The position numbers and the translations under genes are program-made. The notes below the pieces were generated by a model, which was not told where the DNA came from, made no database searches, and was given only the letters and a program-made list of their open reading frames with translations. Below are positions 51,317 through 60,027 of a DNA stretch of 64,000 nucleotides, in pieces; the first letter of the stretch is position 1; each line of letters starts with the position of its first letter. Source of the DNA: [Enterobacter] lignolyticus SCF1 (GTDB taxonomy: Bacteria; Pseudomonadota; Gammaproteobacteria; Enterobacterales; Enterobacteriaceae); the NCBI RefSeq assembly GCF_000164865.1, contig NC_014618.1:2480001-2544000 (forward strand). Direction: 5' to 3'.

Positions 51317-52714
51317 ATGTTCGGTTTAGACGCATTCCACCTTGCGCGAATACAGTTCGCGTTCACCGTCTCTTTTCACATTATCTTCCCGGCGATCACC
51401 ATCGGGCTCGCCAGCTATCTGGCGGTGCTGGAAGGATTATGGCTGAAGACGAAAAATCCCGTCTGGCGTTCGCTGTATACCTTCTGGTCGAAGGTATTCG
51501 CCGTGAACTTCGGCATGGGCGTCGTTTCGGGCCTGGTGATGGCTTATCAGTTCGGCACCAACTGGAGCGGATTCTCTCAGTTCGCGGGCAGCATCACCGG
51601 CCCGCTGCTGACCTATGAAGTGCTGACCGCTTTCTTCCTTGAAGCCGGGTTCCTCGGCGTCATGCTGTTCGGCTGGAACAAGGTCGGGCCGGGCCTGCAT
51701 TTCTTCTCCACCTGCATGGTAGCGCTGGGCACCATTATCTCCACCTTCTGGATCCTCGCCTCCAACAGCTGGATGCAAACCCCGCAGGGCTATGAAATCG
51801 TCAACGGCCAGGTGGTGCCGGTCGACTGGTTTGCGGTGGTCTTTAACCCTTCCTTCCCGTATCGCCTGCTGCACATGTCGGTGGCCGCGTTCCTGAGCAG
51901 CGCGCTGTTCGTTGGCGCCTCCGCCGCCTGGCACCTGCTCAAAGGCAACAACACGCCGGCTATCCGGGCAATGTTCTCCATGGCGCTGTGGATGACCCTG
52001 ATTGTCGCGCCGCTGCAGGCGCTGATTGGCGATATGCACGGGCTGAACACCCTCAAGCATCAGCCTGCGAAGATTGCCGCCATCGAAGGGCACTGGGAGA
52101 ACCCGCCGGGAGAGCCGACGCCGCTGCTGCTGTTCGGCTGGCCGGATATGGCGCAGGAGCGCACCCGCTTCGGGCTGGAAATTCCCGCGCTCGGCAGCCT
52201 TATCCTGACCCACAGCCTGGACAAACAGGTTCCGGCGTTAAAAGAGTTCCCCAAAGAGGACCGGCCAAATTCAACCATCGTTTTCTGGTCGTTTCGCCTC
52301 ATGGCCGGGCTTGGCGGGCTGATGATCCTGCTTGGCGTACTGGCGCTGTGGCTACGTAAGGGCGAGCGTCTTTACACCTCGCGCCCGTTCCTGCGCTTTG
52401 CCCTGTGGATGGGGCCTTCCGGCCTGGTCGCTATCCTCGCCGGATGGGTCACCACCGAGGTGGGGCGCCAGCCGTGGGTGGTGTATGGCCTGCAGCGCAC
52501 GTCGGATGCGGTTTCCGCCCACGGCGATCTGCATATGAGCATCAGCCTGTTGACCTTTTTCGTGGTGTATATGTCGGTGTTCGGCATTGGCTACAGCTAC
52601 ATGGTGCGCCTGATTCGCAAAGGCCCGCAGGACGCGCTGCCGCCCGGGCACGGTACCCCTGCCCGCCCGCTTTCCGCGGCGATTGACGGCTATCAGCACA
52701 AGGAGACGCACTAA
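51317..52714 (+). CDS. cioA: Cytochrome bd-type (CIO-like) quinol oxidase subunit I
   Basis: 465 residues, about nine helices. Haem-ligand positions are present: His in TVSFHIIFPAIT (residue 21), His in RLLHMSVAAF (near 186) and a later Met/His region; GRQPWVVYGLQRT is the conserved Q-loop C-side motif. The Q-loop is short, and the protein is about 55 residues shorter than E. coli CydA, so it belongs with the short-loop CioA group known from Pseudomonas for cyanide-insensitive respiration. Adjacent cioB and a DUF2474 gene support a complete third-type bd oxidase. Confidence 0.88.
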   Translation: MFGLDAFHLARIQFAFTVSFHIIFPAITIGLASYLAVLEGLWLKTKNPVWRSLYTFWSKVFAVNFGMGVVSGLVMAYQFGTNWSGFSQFAGSITGPLLTYEVLTAFFLEAGFLGVMLFGWNKVGPGLHFFSTCMVALGTIISTFWILASNSWMQTPQGYEIVNGQVVPVDWFAVVFNPSFPYRLLHMSVAAFLSSALFVGASAAWHLLKGNNTPAIRAMFSMALWMTLIVAPLQALIGDMHGLNTLKHQPAKIAAIEGHWENPPGEPTPLLLFGWPDMAQERTRFGLEIPALGSLILTHSLDKQVPALKEFPKEDRPNSTIVFWSFRLMAGLGGLMILLGVLALWLRKGERLYTSRPFLRFALWMGPSGLVAILAGWVTTEVGRQPWVVYGLQRTSDAVSAHGDLHMSISLLTFFVVYMSVFGIGYSYMVRLIRKGPQDALPPGHGTPARPLSAAIDGYQHKETH

Positions 52715-53724
52715 TGGGCATCGATTTATCGGTTATCTGGTTTGTCATCATCGTCTTCGCCACGCTGATGTATATCGTGATGGACGGGTTTGATTTAGGC
52801 ATCGGCATCCTGTTCCCCTTCGTGCGGGATGCCGAAGATCGCGACGTGATGGTCAACAGCGTCGCTCCGGTCTGGGATGGTAATGAAACCTGGCTGGTCC
52901 TCGGCGGCGCGGGGCTGTTTGGCGCATTTCCGCTGGCGTACGCGGTGATCATCGACGCGCTGACCATTCCGCTGACGCTGATGCTGATCGGCCTTATCTT
53001 CCGCGGCGTAGCGTTTGAGTTTCGCTTTAAAGCCACGCCGTCGCACCGTCCGTTCTGGGATAACGCCTTTCTCGGCGGCTCGATCCTTGCCACCTTCTGT
53101 CAGGGCGTAGTGGTCGGCGCCGTACTGAACGGCTTCCCGGTGGCAAACCGCGCCTATGCGGGCGGGCCGTTCGACTGGCTCACGCCGTTTACCCTGTTTT
53201 GCGGCGTTGGGCTGGTCATCGCCTACGCCCTGCTGGGCGCCGCCTGGCTGGTGATGAAAAGCGAGGCGCCGCTGCTCGGCAGAATGCGCCGGGTCTCCCG
53301 CACGCTGCTGCTGGCGATGCTGGCGGTGATTGCCGTTATCAGCCTGTGGACCCCGCTCGCGCATCCGGCCATCGCCTCGCGCTGGTTCAGTCTGCCGAAC
53401 CTGTGGTTCCTGCTGCCGGTGCCGGTACTGACCCTGGCGCTGGGCTTCTGGCTGTGGAAGGGACTGGCTAACCCGCAGATGCATGCCCTGCCGTTCGTGC
53501 TGACGCTGGGACTTATCTTCCTTGGCTTTAGCGGACTCGGCATCAGCATCTGGCCACACATCATTCCGCCGGATATCACCCTCTGGCAGGCGGCAGCGCC
53601 CGCGCAGAGCCAGGGCTTTATGCTGGTCGGCGCGCTGCTGATCATCCCGATTATTCTGGTCTACACCTTCTGGAGCTACTACGTGTTTCGCGGCAAGGTG
53701 CAGCACGGCGAGGGGTACCACTGA
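52714..53724 (+). CDS. cioB: Cytochrome bd-type (CIO-like) quinol oxidase subunit II
   Basis: 336 residues, eight or more helices; starts MGIDLSVIWFVIIVFATLMY with the GFDLGIGILFPF and WDGNETWLVLGG motifs typical of CydB/CioB. Overlaps cioA by one base (TAATG) and the downstream DUF2474 gene by one base (TGATG). Forms the membrane heterodimer with CioA. The neighbouring tryptophanase makes indole, but no functional link can be read from the sequence. Confidence 0.9.
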   Translation: MGIDLSVIWFVIIVFATLMYIVMDGFDLGIGILFPFVRDAEDRDVMVNSVAPVWDGNETWLVLGGAGLFGAFPLAYAVIIDALTIPLTLMLIGLIFRGVAFEFRFKATPSHRPFWDNAFLGGSILATFCQGVVVGAVLNGFPVANRAYAGGPFDWLTPFTLFCGVGLVIAYALLGAAWLVMKSEAPLLGRMRRVSRTLLLAMLAVIAVISLWTPLAHPAIASRWFSLPNLWFLLPVPVLTLALGFWLWKGLANPQMHALPFVLTLGLIFLGFSGLGISIWPHIIPPDITLWQAAAPAQSQGFMLVGALLIIPIILVYTFWSYYVFRGKVQHGEGYH

Positions 53725-53849
53725 TGCAAAAATCGCTCGTTAACCGTCTGCTATGGCTGGTATTGCTCTGGGGAGGCAGCGTACTGGCGCTGGCGCTGGT
53801 AGGCGGCGTCTTTCGCCTGCTGATGACCGCCGCCGGGTTTAAGTCCTGA
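53724..53849 (+). CDS. DUF2474 small subunit of the bd oxidase
   Basis: 41 residues (MQKSLVNRLLWLVLLWGGSV and one continuing membrane helix, ending TAAGFKS). Single-helix proteins of this kind follow cioB in many bacteria and probably take the place CydX has in E. coli bd-I. The start overlaps the cioB stop (TGATG), implying coupled, near-equimolar synthesis. Confidence 0.85.
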   Translation: MQKSLVNRLLWLVLLWGGSVLALALVGGVFRLLMTAAGFKS

Positions 53850-53960
53850 TAAGCCGAATGACGGGCGCCAGGAGAAATCTCAAACCCGTCGTTCTCCACA
53901 ATTTCATCACTATTCTATGATGAACTGGGTATCGCTCAGTCAGTGAGTCCAGAGGTTACT

Positions 53961-54254
53961 ATGAAAAAAATCTTAACGTTGGCCGCCGTAATGGCGTTTG
54001 GTTTTGTTTCTACCGTGTTTGCGGCTGACAACCCGCCATATCAGCCGGGGCAGCACCCGGAACAGCGCCATGATGGCAAAGATTATCATCATAACGACAA
54101 AAATATGCATCATGACGGTAAGGAGTACCGTCATGACAACAAAGATCACCGTTACGATCACAATGGTCCGGACCAGGATAAAAACCATCGTCACGATGAT
54201 AAAAACTATCATCACGACGGCAAAAAACCGATCCCGCCTGAGGACAAGCGGTAA
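53961..54254 (+). CDS. Exported His/Asp/Lys-rich protein, possible metal binder
   Basis: 97 residues from MKKILTLAAVMAFGFVSTVF, a Sec signal with cleavage after FAA. The mature 70 residues are almost wholly low-complexity and hydrophilic, with repeated H-H/D-D-G/N-K units (KDYHHNDKNMHHDGKEYRHD). Such strings bind Ni, Zn or Cu and are usually disordered. I do not know the family. Several frames are open across this repeat, so only the signal peptide and the AGAGGTTACT ribosome binding site decide the frame. It has its own promoter region and terminator. Confidence 0.7.
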   Translation: MKKILTLAAVMAFGFVSTVFAADNPPYQPGQHPEQRHDGKDYHHNDKNMHHDGKEYRHDNKDHRYDHNGPDQDKNHRHDDKNYHHDGKKPIPPEDKR

Positions 54255-54257
54255 TGT

Positions 54258-54285
54258 AAAAACAGGGGCATTCGCCCCTGTTTTT
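54258..54285. terminator. Bidirectional terminator between the His-rich gene and rlhA
   Basis: AAAACAGGGGC-ATTC-GCCCCTGTTTT: 11-bp stem with A-run before and T-run after, ideal in both directions. It starts 4 bases after the His-rich gene and ends at the last base before the rlhA stop. Confidence 0.9.
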
Positions 54286-56250
54286 CTATCCGTTCTTCCG
54301 CTTCGGTAACGTCTTCAGCAGCTCTTCCGGGCTCACCGACGCCACCACGCTGCCCGGCAGCGGCATTTTGAAGATGTGGTTTTTCATCTTGCCCACCACG
54401 TGCATTTCGCACGGCCGGCAGTCGAACTTCAGCGTCAGCACCTCATCGCCGTGCACCAGCTGCATCGGCGTCGCACGCCAGCTCTTGATGTTGCCTTTGG
54501 CCTGTTTCGGACACAGATTGAAGGCGAAACGCAGGCAGTGTTTGGTGATCATCACCGGCACATCGCCCTTCTCTTCGTGGGCCTCGTAGGCCGCATCGAT
54601 CAGCTGCACGCCGTAGCGCTGGTAAAATTCGCGGGCCTTATGGTTGTAAACGTTGGCCAGGAACGTCAGGTGTGTTTCCGGATAGACCGGCGGCGGCACC
54701 GACACCGGCTTGCGGCTGCCGCGCTGATAGGCCGCCAGACGGGCCTCATCCAGCATCCCGACCGTTTCACGGCGCAGCTGGTTGACCAGGCTGTTGGGTA
54801 CAAACAGCGCGCCCGGCAGATTCACCGCCACTTCGCGCGGGTAGTAGAGAGTCTGTCCGAGCTTCGCGATGCCGTCCTGCAGGTTGCTCAGCGCTTTTTC
54901 CGCGTTGTCGGCCACAGCAAACTGGCCGTCGAGGGTATGGGTCACGCTGACGCCATCCTCGCTGGTCATGGTCAGGATCAGCTGCTCCTGCCAGCCACCG
55001 AGCTCGATATCCACGGCGATACGGCGCTCGCTGGAGGTTTTCAGCAGCGCCTGCTGCCAGTTGTGGTCAAGGTTGCGGTTAAGCGCCTGGTGCGGGCGCG
55101 CTTTATGCAGATCCGCGGGCATTTCGTTCGGCCAGACGCGATAGCGGTTTTCGCCGGTTTTCTCTACCGTGTTGGCGCGAAAGCCGACAACTTCACGCTT
55201 GATCATCACATTCAGCCCGTCGCCGTTCGCCAGCGGTTCGGTCACTTCGACGTCGAGGTGATCTTTACCGACCTTCAGCACTTCACCGACCGGCAGGCCG
55301 ATAAATTTCGGCGAGTCGAACGCGCCGATATCGCCTTTACGGGCGTTAACAAAATAGTCGGTGCTGCCGCGGTGGAAGGTTTTGTCGGTTGATGGAATAA
55401 AGAAATGTTCGGTACGTCCCGCCGATGAGCGCGCCAGGTCGCCCCGGTCTTCAATGATGGCGTCGAGCATCTGGCGATAGTGCGCCGTGATGTTCTTCAC
55501 GTAGCTCATGTCCTTATAGCGGCCCTCAATTTTGAACGAGCGCACGCCCGCGTCAATAAGCGCCGCCAGGTTCGCGGTCTGATCGTTGTCTTTCATCGAC
55601 AGCAGGTGTTTTTCATACGCCACGACCCGCCCCTGATCGTCTTTCAGGGTGTACGGCAGACGGCACGCCTGCGAGCAGTCGCCGCGGTTGGCGCTGCGTC
55701 CGGTCTGGGCATGGGAGATATAGCACTGTCCGGAATAGGCGACGCACAGCGCGCCGTGAATAAAGAACTCGATGGTCGCATCGGCAGACGCATGGATTGC
55801 CTGAATCTGCTCAAGGTTCAGTTCGCGCGCCAGAACAATCTGGCTGAAGCCGGCGTCAGCGAGAAACTTCGCCTTCTCGACGCTGCGGATATCGCACTGG
55901 GTGCTGGCGTGCAGCTCAATTGGCGGTAGATCCAGCTCGAGGATCCCCATGTCCTGGACGATCAGCGCATCAACGCCGGTCTGGTACAGGTCGGTAATCA
56001 GCGCCTGCGCGGGCTCCAGTTCATCATCATGCAGAATGGTGTTCAGCGTCACAAACACCTTCGCGCCATAGCGATGGGCAAACGGCACCAGCCCGGCGAT
56101 ATCGCTCAGGCTGTTGCTGGCGTTATGACGGGCGCCAAACCCGGGGCCGCCGATATAGACCGCGTCCGCACCGTGCAGAATGGCTTCACGGGCGATGGCC
56201 GCGTCGCGGGCCGGGCTGAGTAGTTCGAGATGATGGTTTTGCAGGCGCAT
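54286..56250 (-). CDS. rlhA: 23S rRNA C2501 hydroxylase RlhA (U32-peptidase family)
   Basis: 654 residues from MRLQNHHLELLSPARDAAIA, aligned with the E. coli YdcP start. Catalytic-domain signatures GALCVAYSGQCYISH and NRGDCSQACRLPY hold the Cys set that carries the iron-sulfur cluster in this family, and a C-terminal Cys trio (NLCPKQAKG, FDCRPCEMHV) is also conserved. It hydroxylates C2501 of 23S rRNA using prephenate. A GTG/ATG nine codons upstream would add unsupported residues. Tandem with sutR. Confidence 0.95.
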   Translation of the reverse strand: MRLQNHHLELLSPARDAAIAREAILHGADAVYIGGPGFGARHNASNSLSDIAGLVPFAHRYGAKVFVTLNTILHDDELEPAQALITDLYQTGVDALIVQDMGILELDLPPIELHASTQCDIRSVEKAKFLADAGFSQIVLARELNLEQIQAIHASADATIEFFIHGALCVAYSGQCYISHAQTGRSANRGDCSQACRLPYTLKDDQGRVVAYEKHLLSMKDNDQTANLAALIDAGVRSFKIEGRYKDMSYVKNITAHYRQMLDAIIEDRGDLARSSAGRTEHFFIPSTDKTFHRGSTDYFVNARKGDIGAFDSPKFIGLPVGEVLKVGKDHLDVEVTEPLANGDGLNVMIKREVVGFRANTVEKTGENRYRVWPNEMPADLHKARPHQALNRNLDHNWQQALLKTSSERRIAVDIELGGWQEQLILTMTSEDGVSVTHTLDGQFAVADNAEKALSNLQDGIAKLGQTLYYPREVAVNLPGALFVPNSLVNQLRRETVGMLDEARLAAYQRGSRKPVSVPPPVYPETHLTFLANVYNHKAREFYQRYGVQLIDAAYEAHEEKGDVPVMITKHCLRFAFNLCPKQAKGNIKSWRATPMQLVHGDEVLTLKFDCRPCEMHVVGKMKNHIFKMPLPGSVVASVSPEELLKTLPKRKNG

Positions 56251-56479
56251 ACAATCGTCGTTATCCGTTATGGTCAAAATGGCGGCTATTGTAGTCAGAA
56301 GTCGCGCCGGACGAAATCATTTTCCGCCCCGCAGGACGGGCTATTGCCGGAATCCGGCAAAACATCGGTGAAATCGCTATTTCCCCGGCGGGCGCGGAAA
56401 CGCTACTGTCGGAACGTATTCCGGATTTTCCTCGTCACGTTGTGAAATTGTCATTCGTCGTCGTTATTTACCGCAGACG

Positions 56480-56527
56480 AGAGCCTATCCCGACAGGCAG
56501 CTGAAATTGCCTGACAGGGTGGGCTCT
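56480..56527 (-). terminator. Long hairpin at the end of sutR
   Basis: Arms AGAGCC (56480-56485) and GGCTCT (56522-56527) enclose a second pair TGCCTGTCGGG/CCTGTCAGGCA, giving one long imperfect hairpin that begins at the sutR stop. No U-tract, so attenuation of read-through into rlhA is possible rather than strong termination. The remaining 56251-56479 shows no gene and must carry the rlhA promoter. Confidence 0.5.
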
Positions 56528-57069
56528 TAGCCTGCGGATTTTTCTTTTGGGTAGTGGATCAGCGAATGAAAATGCACGGTTTCATCAGTGCTGTTGCGAT
56601 AGGCATGGGCGGCATCACCGGCAAAGCGCAGCCCTTCGCCAGCGGCGACCTGCTGCCAGCGCCCGTCGATACGCATATCCAGCGTCCCGCTGATGGTCAC
56701 CACGTGCTCGATAACGCCCGCCTCGTGCGGCGCCGACTCGCTGAGCGCGCCGGGCGCCAGCATGATGGAGAAATGGTCGAAGCGCAGCTCCGCATCCCAC
56801 GGAAACAGCGGCGTCACCACCATCGCCTGCTGCTGCGGGTCGTAGGCCGCCGCCTCGCTCTCCGGCGGCGTGATGAACAGCGAAAACGGGACGTTGAGCC
56901 CGGTGGCGATTTTCCACAGCGTCGCCACCGTCGGGCTGGATTCATTGCGCTCGATTTGTCCGAGCATCGCCTTCGATACGCCCGTCTCCTCCGCCAGCCG
57001 GGACAGGCTCCAGCCCCGCTGCTGGCGCAGCGTTTTTAGCGTCACTGCCAGATGTTGTGCAATATTCAT
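56527..57069 (-). CDS. sutR: XRE-cupin regulator SutR
   Basis: 180 residues from MNIAQHLAVTLKTLRQQRGW. HTH_3 (SLSRLAEETGVSKAMLGQIE, about residues 22-41), then SSPTVATLWKIATGLNVPFS, and a C-terminal cupin ending HFHSLIHYPKE, closely matching E. coli SutR (YdcN), a regulator of sulfur-utilisation genes. Gene order sutR-rlhA is as in E. coli. It is the second XRE-cupin regulator in this window. Confidence 0.92.
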   Translation of the reverse strand: MNIAQHLAVTLKTLRQQRGWSLSRLAEETGVSKAMLGQIERNESSPTVATLWKIATGLNVPFSLFITPPESEAAAYDPQQQAMVVTPLFPWDAELRFDHFSIMLAPGALSESAPHEAGVIEHVVTISGTLDMRIDGRWQQVAAGEGLRFAGDAAHAYRNSTDETVHFHSLIHYPKEKSAG

Positions 57070-57114
57070 AGCGGTTCCCGTAAGCAAAACTGGCGAAATA
57101 CGGCGCAGGCCAGG

Positions 57115-57723
57115 CTATTTATAAATAAAAGTATAATCAACAATATAGGTCCCCAGCTTGTTAACCCGCGCAGTCACCCATACACCGTCCATCCCCTGTT
57201 TACGACGCAAAAACAGATCGGTTTTGTTGGTGCAAAGCTGTTTCTGACGATGGCTATAGGGGGCGTCAATCCAGATCCCCGCTTCACAATGGCCTGATTT
57301 CCCCCTGGATGGACCGGGGAACACCACATCATAGTCGGAGACATACTGCACGGTTTTATCGGGGAACAAATAGACGTAAACGTCAAAGCTGTTTAGTACC
57401 AGCATCAAACCGAGGCAAAATCCATGGCCAAACACCTCGAACACATACTTCGGCGTTTTTCCTGCCGGGGGTCGGTACACGGCACGCGCGGCAAAAATGA
57501 CCCCAATGATGCAGCAAACTGTCAGGTAAATCGTGAGTTCAGGAAAGGATTTGTCCAGCGCCGTGCGGCCCGATAACGCGGAAGCCCACAGCATGTACCA
57601 AAAAATCAGCAGCAGCGCTGTGCTGACCAGCGCCATGACGGCAAACGTTTTCGAAAAGATAAACCGCCTGCACTGTTGAAGGTTATAACGCATCATCCCA
57701 CCTGACTTTCCCTGTATTTTCAT
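57115..57723 (-). CDS. Unrecognised membrane protein with soluble C-terminal domain
   Basis: 202 residues (or 193 if MRYNLQQCRRF is the start). Three hydrophobic segments: FAVMALVSTALLLIFWYMLW, ELTIYLTVCCIIGVIFAA and FGHGFCLGLMLVLNSFDVYV; then about 85 residues with paired Cys (SGHCEAGIWI, QKQLCTNKTD) that would face the periplasm. No family recognised. Not present in the E. coli ydcN-ydcO interval that I recall, so it is a lineage-specific insertion between sutR and benE. Confidence 0.65.
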   Translation of the reverse strand: MKIQGKSGGMMRYNLQQCRRFIFSKTFAVMALVSTALLLIFWYMLWASALSGRTALDKSFPELTIYLTVCCIIGVIFAARAVYRPPAGKTPKYVFEVFGHGFCLGLMLVLNSFDVYVYLFPDKTVQYVSDYDVVFPGPSRGKSGHCEAGIWIDAPYSHRQKQLCTNKTDLFLRRKQGMDGVWVTARVNKLGTYIVDYTFIYK

Positions 57724-57824
57724 GCATATCTTAACGTTTTTCTTTGATATTTACATTTCCCAGTTGTGCGCTATAGCGCCCAATGCTACCTTTCATGGAC
57801 GTTATAACGCACAAGGTGAGTTCC

Positions 57825-58991
57825 ATGCGCACGCCCGCACTTCCTTTCCCCACGCTGCTGGCCGGTTTCGTTGCCGTGCTGGTCGGCTATGCCAGCTCCG
57901 CCGCCATCATCTGGCAGGCGGCAAGCGCCGCGGGCGCGACCGCGCAGGATATCGCCGGGTGGATGACCGCGCTGGGCCTGGCGATGGGGGTCAGCACCCT
58001 GCTGCTGACCCTCTGGCGTAAAGTACCGGTTCTCACCGCATGGTCAACGCCCGGCGCGGCGCTGCTGGTCAGCGGGCTGCAGGGGGTTAGCCTCAACGAC
58101 GCCGTCGGGATGTTTATTTTTGCCAACGCCCTGATCGTACTGTGCGGCATTACCGGGCTGTTTGCGCGGATCATGAAAATCGTGCCGCACTCGCTGGCGG
58201 CGGCGATGCTGGCGGGTATTTTATTGCGTTTTGGTCTGCAGGCATTCAGCGCTCTGCCGCAGAACCTCTGGCTGTGCGGCAGCATGCTGCTGGCCTGGCT
58301 TGCCGGTAAGGCGCTCGCACCGCGCTATGCGGTGGTCGCCGCGCTGCTGGCGGGCAGCGTCGCGGCCCTGCTGCTGGGGGACGTGAACGCGACGGCGGTT
58401 CATTTTGCCGTGGTCGTACCGCGCTACATCGCGCCACATTTCGAACCTGCGCTGCTGCTGAGCATCGGGCTGCCCTTCTTCCTGGTCACTATGGCGTCGC
58501 AGAATGCGCCGGGATTCGCCACCCTGCAGGCCTCCGGCTACCGCGTCCCGGCGTCATCGACGATCGTCATTACCGGCGCTCTCGCCCTGCTGCTGTCGCC
58601 GTTTGGCGTCTACTCGGTCTGTATCGCCGCGATCACCGCCGCTATCTGCCAGAGCCCGGACGCGCATCCGGACCCGCATCAGCGCTGGAAAGCGGCGGCG
58701 GCCGCAGGTGTGTTTTACCTGCTGGCGGGCGTGTTCGGCGGTTCGATAACCTCGCTGATGGCGGCGCTGCCCGTCGCCTGGATCCAGATGCTGGCGGGCC
58801 TTGCGCTGCTCGGCACCCTCAGCGGCAGCCTGGTGCAAGCGCTGGCGCAGGAGAGCGAGCGGGATGCGGCGATGGTGACGTTTCTGGTGACCGCCAGCGG
58901 CCTGACGCTCGGCGGCATCGGGTCAGCGTTCTGGGGGCTTATCGCGGGAGGTCTTTGCTTTAGCGCGCTGTCACTGGCTCGCCGCGCGTAG
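57825..58991 (+). CDS. benE: BenE-family transporter YdcO
   Basis: 388 residues from MRTPALPFPTLLAGFVAVLV, about 12 helices, matching E. coli YdcO (PVLTAWSTPGAALL, VTMASQNAPGFATL, GIGSAFWGLIAGG). The BenE name comes from a benzoate transporter of Acinetobacter; the E. coli substrate is unproven. A longer open frame would add 14 residues that interrupt the match. The 3' end overlaps the convergent AraC gene by 21 bases. Confidence 0.92.
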   Translation: MRTPALPFPTLLAGFVAVLVGYASSAAIIWQAASAAGATAQDIAGWMTALGLAMGVSTLLLTLWRKVPVLTAWSTPGAALLVSGLQGVSLNDAVGMFIFANALIVLCGITGLFARIMKIVPHSLAAAMLAGILLRFGLQAFSALPQNLWLCGSMLLAWLAGKALAPRYAVVAALLAGSVAALLLGDVNATAVHFAVVVPRYIAPHFEPALLLSIGLPFFLVTMASQNAPGFATLQASGYRVPASSTIVITGALALLLSPFGVYSVCIAAITAAICQSPDAHPDPHQRWKAAAAAGVFYLLAGVFGGSITSLMAALPVAWIQMLAGLALLGTLSGSLVQALAQESERDAAMVTFLVTASGLTLGGIGSAFWGLIAGGLCFSALSLARRA

Positions 58992-59843
58992 TCTGGACGG
59001 CGTCAGCCCGGTCACGCTTTTGAAGCGGTTGCTGAAATGGCTGGCGGAGTTAAACCCGCAGGCCAGCGCGATGTCGGTCAGCGGCAGCGCGCTGTGGCGC
59101 ACCAGCTGCTGGGCTTTTTCCATCCGCCGCTGCATTACGTACTGATGCGGCGCCACCTGCATCGACTGGCGGAACATACGCGCGAAATGATACTCGCTCA
59201 GCGCCGCCTCCTGCGCCAGCTCCGCCAGCATCAGCGGCTTATCAAGATGGCTGTCAATAAACGCCAGCACATTGCGCAGCACCACGGGCGCCAGCCCACC
59301 GGTCACCTTCGGCAGCTGCCACTGCACGTTGGCGTAACGCTGGATTAAATGCGTCAGCAGCAGCGTGCTGGCGGTACTCAGCGCCAGCTGATTAGCCTGC
59401 TGATGCCAGTCGCAGCCCAGCAAAAAATGGCGGTACAGCGAGGTTATCTTGTCATCATGGGCAAAGGTTTTTTCATCAAGACTGAAGGCGGCCGGGCGCT
59501 TGTCCCAGATCTGCTCGCCCACGTCGCGCAGGTGCGCGTCGGTGCAGTACAGGTGCACAAACGACAGATTGCCACGAATGTCCCAGCTCGATTCGCTCTC
59601 CTGCGGCATCAGACAGAAACGATCCGGCCCGCCGCCGTTTTTCCAGCCATGGGGCGTTTTATGGTAGCTTTCGTAGCCGTCCGCAATATACAGGCTGAGG
59701 GTATGGTGGTTGCTGTTCACGGTGACGGTATCGCGATTGTTGAACCAGGCCGCCAGCTGAATACCGGAGTGAAGATCGACCGTATCGCGCAGTACGGCGT
59801 TTTGCTGGCGCAGCGTTTCGAAGGTACCGTAAGAGTGTGACAT
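58971..59843 (-). CDS. AraC-family regulator divergent from an EamA permease
   Basis: 290 residues. C-terminal AraC DNA-binding domain with two helix-turn-helices (MLAELAQEAALSEYHFARMF and LTDIALACGFNSASHFSNRF) and the family tail TPSRLR; the N-terminal 180 residues are a sensor domain with little similarity to sugar cupins. It faces the EamA permease gene across 184 bases containing several GCAA-centred short repeats (59934-59967), so control of that exporter is the simplest guess. Overlaps benE by 21 bases tail-to-tail. Confidence 0.85.
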   Translation of the reverse strand: MSHSYGTFETLRQQNAVLRDTVDLHSGIQLAAWFNNRDTVTVNSNHHTLSLYIADGYESYHKTPHGWKNGGGPDRFCLMPQESESSWDIRGNLSFVHLYCTDAHLRDVGEQIWDKRPAAFSLDEKTFAHDDKITSLYRHFLLGCDWHQQANQLALSTASTLLLTHLIQRYANVQWQLPKVTGGLAPVVLRNVLAFIDSHLDKPLMLAELAQEAALSEYHFARMFRQSMQVAPHQYVMQRRMEKAQQLVRHSALPLTDIALACGFNSASHFSNRFKSVTGLTPSRLRAASQ

Positions 59844-60027
59844 AACATCCGCTTTACAAATTAGTCTCTACGTAGTCTATGAATTGTTGCCTGCCGTTGC
59901 CAGCCCTGAGGCCTGAAGCCCGGCGAAAAAAGCGCAAGATTTTGCAATTCCTCCGCAACCTGCTGCAAGCACCGGCGCGATGCCAGCGCCATACTTGCGC
60001 TTTTCATTGCTGTTGCGGAGCGAAAAC

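Noticed and set aside
53973..54309. Alternative frames in the His-rich gene (hydrophobic Ile/Val/Met-rich on the minus strand, Thr/Ile-rich on the plus strand)
   Set aside because: They arise from the repeated CAT/GAC/AAA codons; only one frame has a signal peptide and ribosome binding site.
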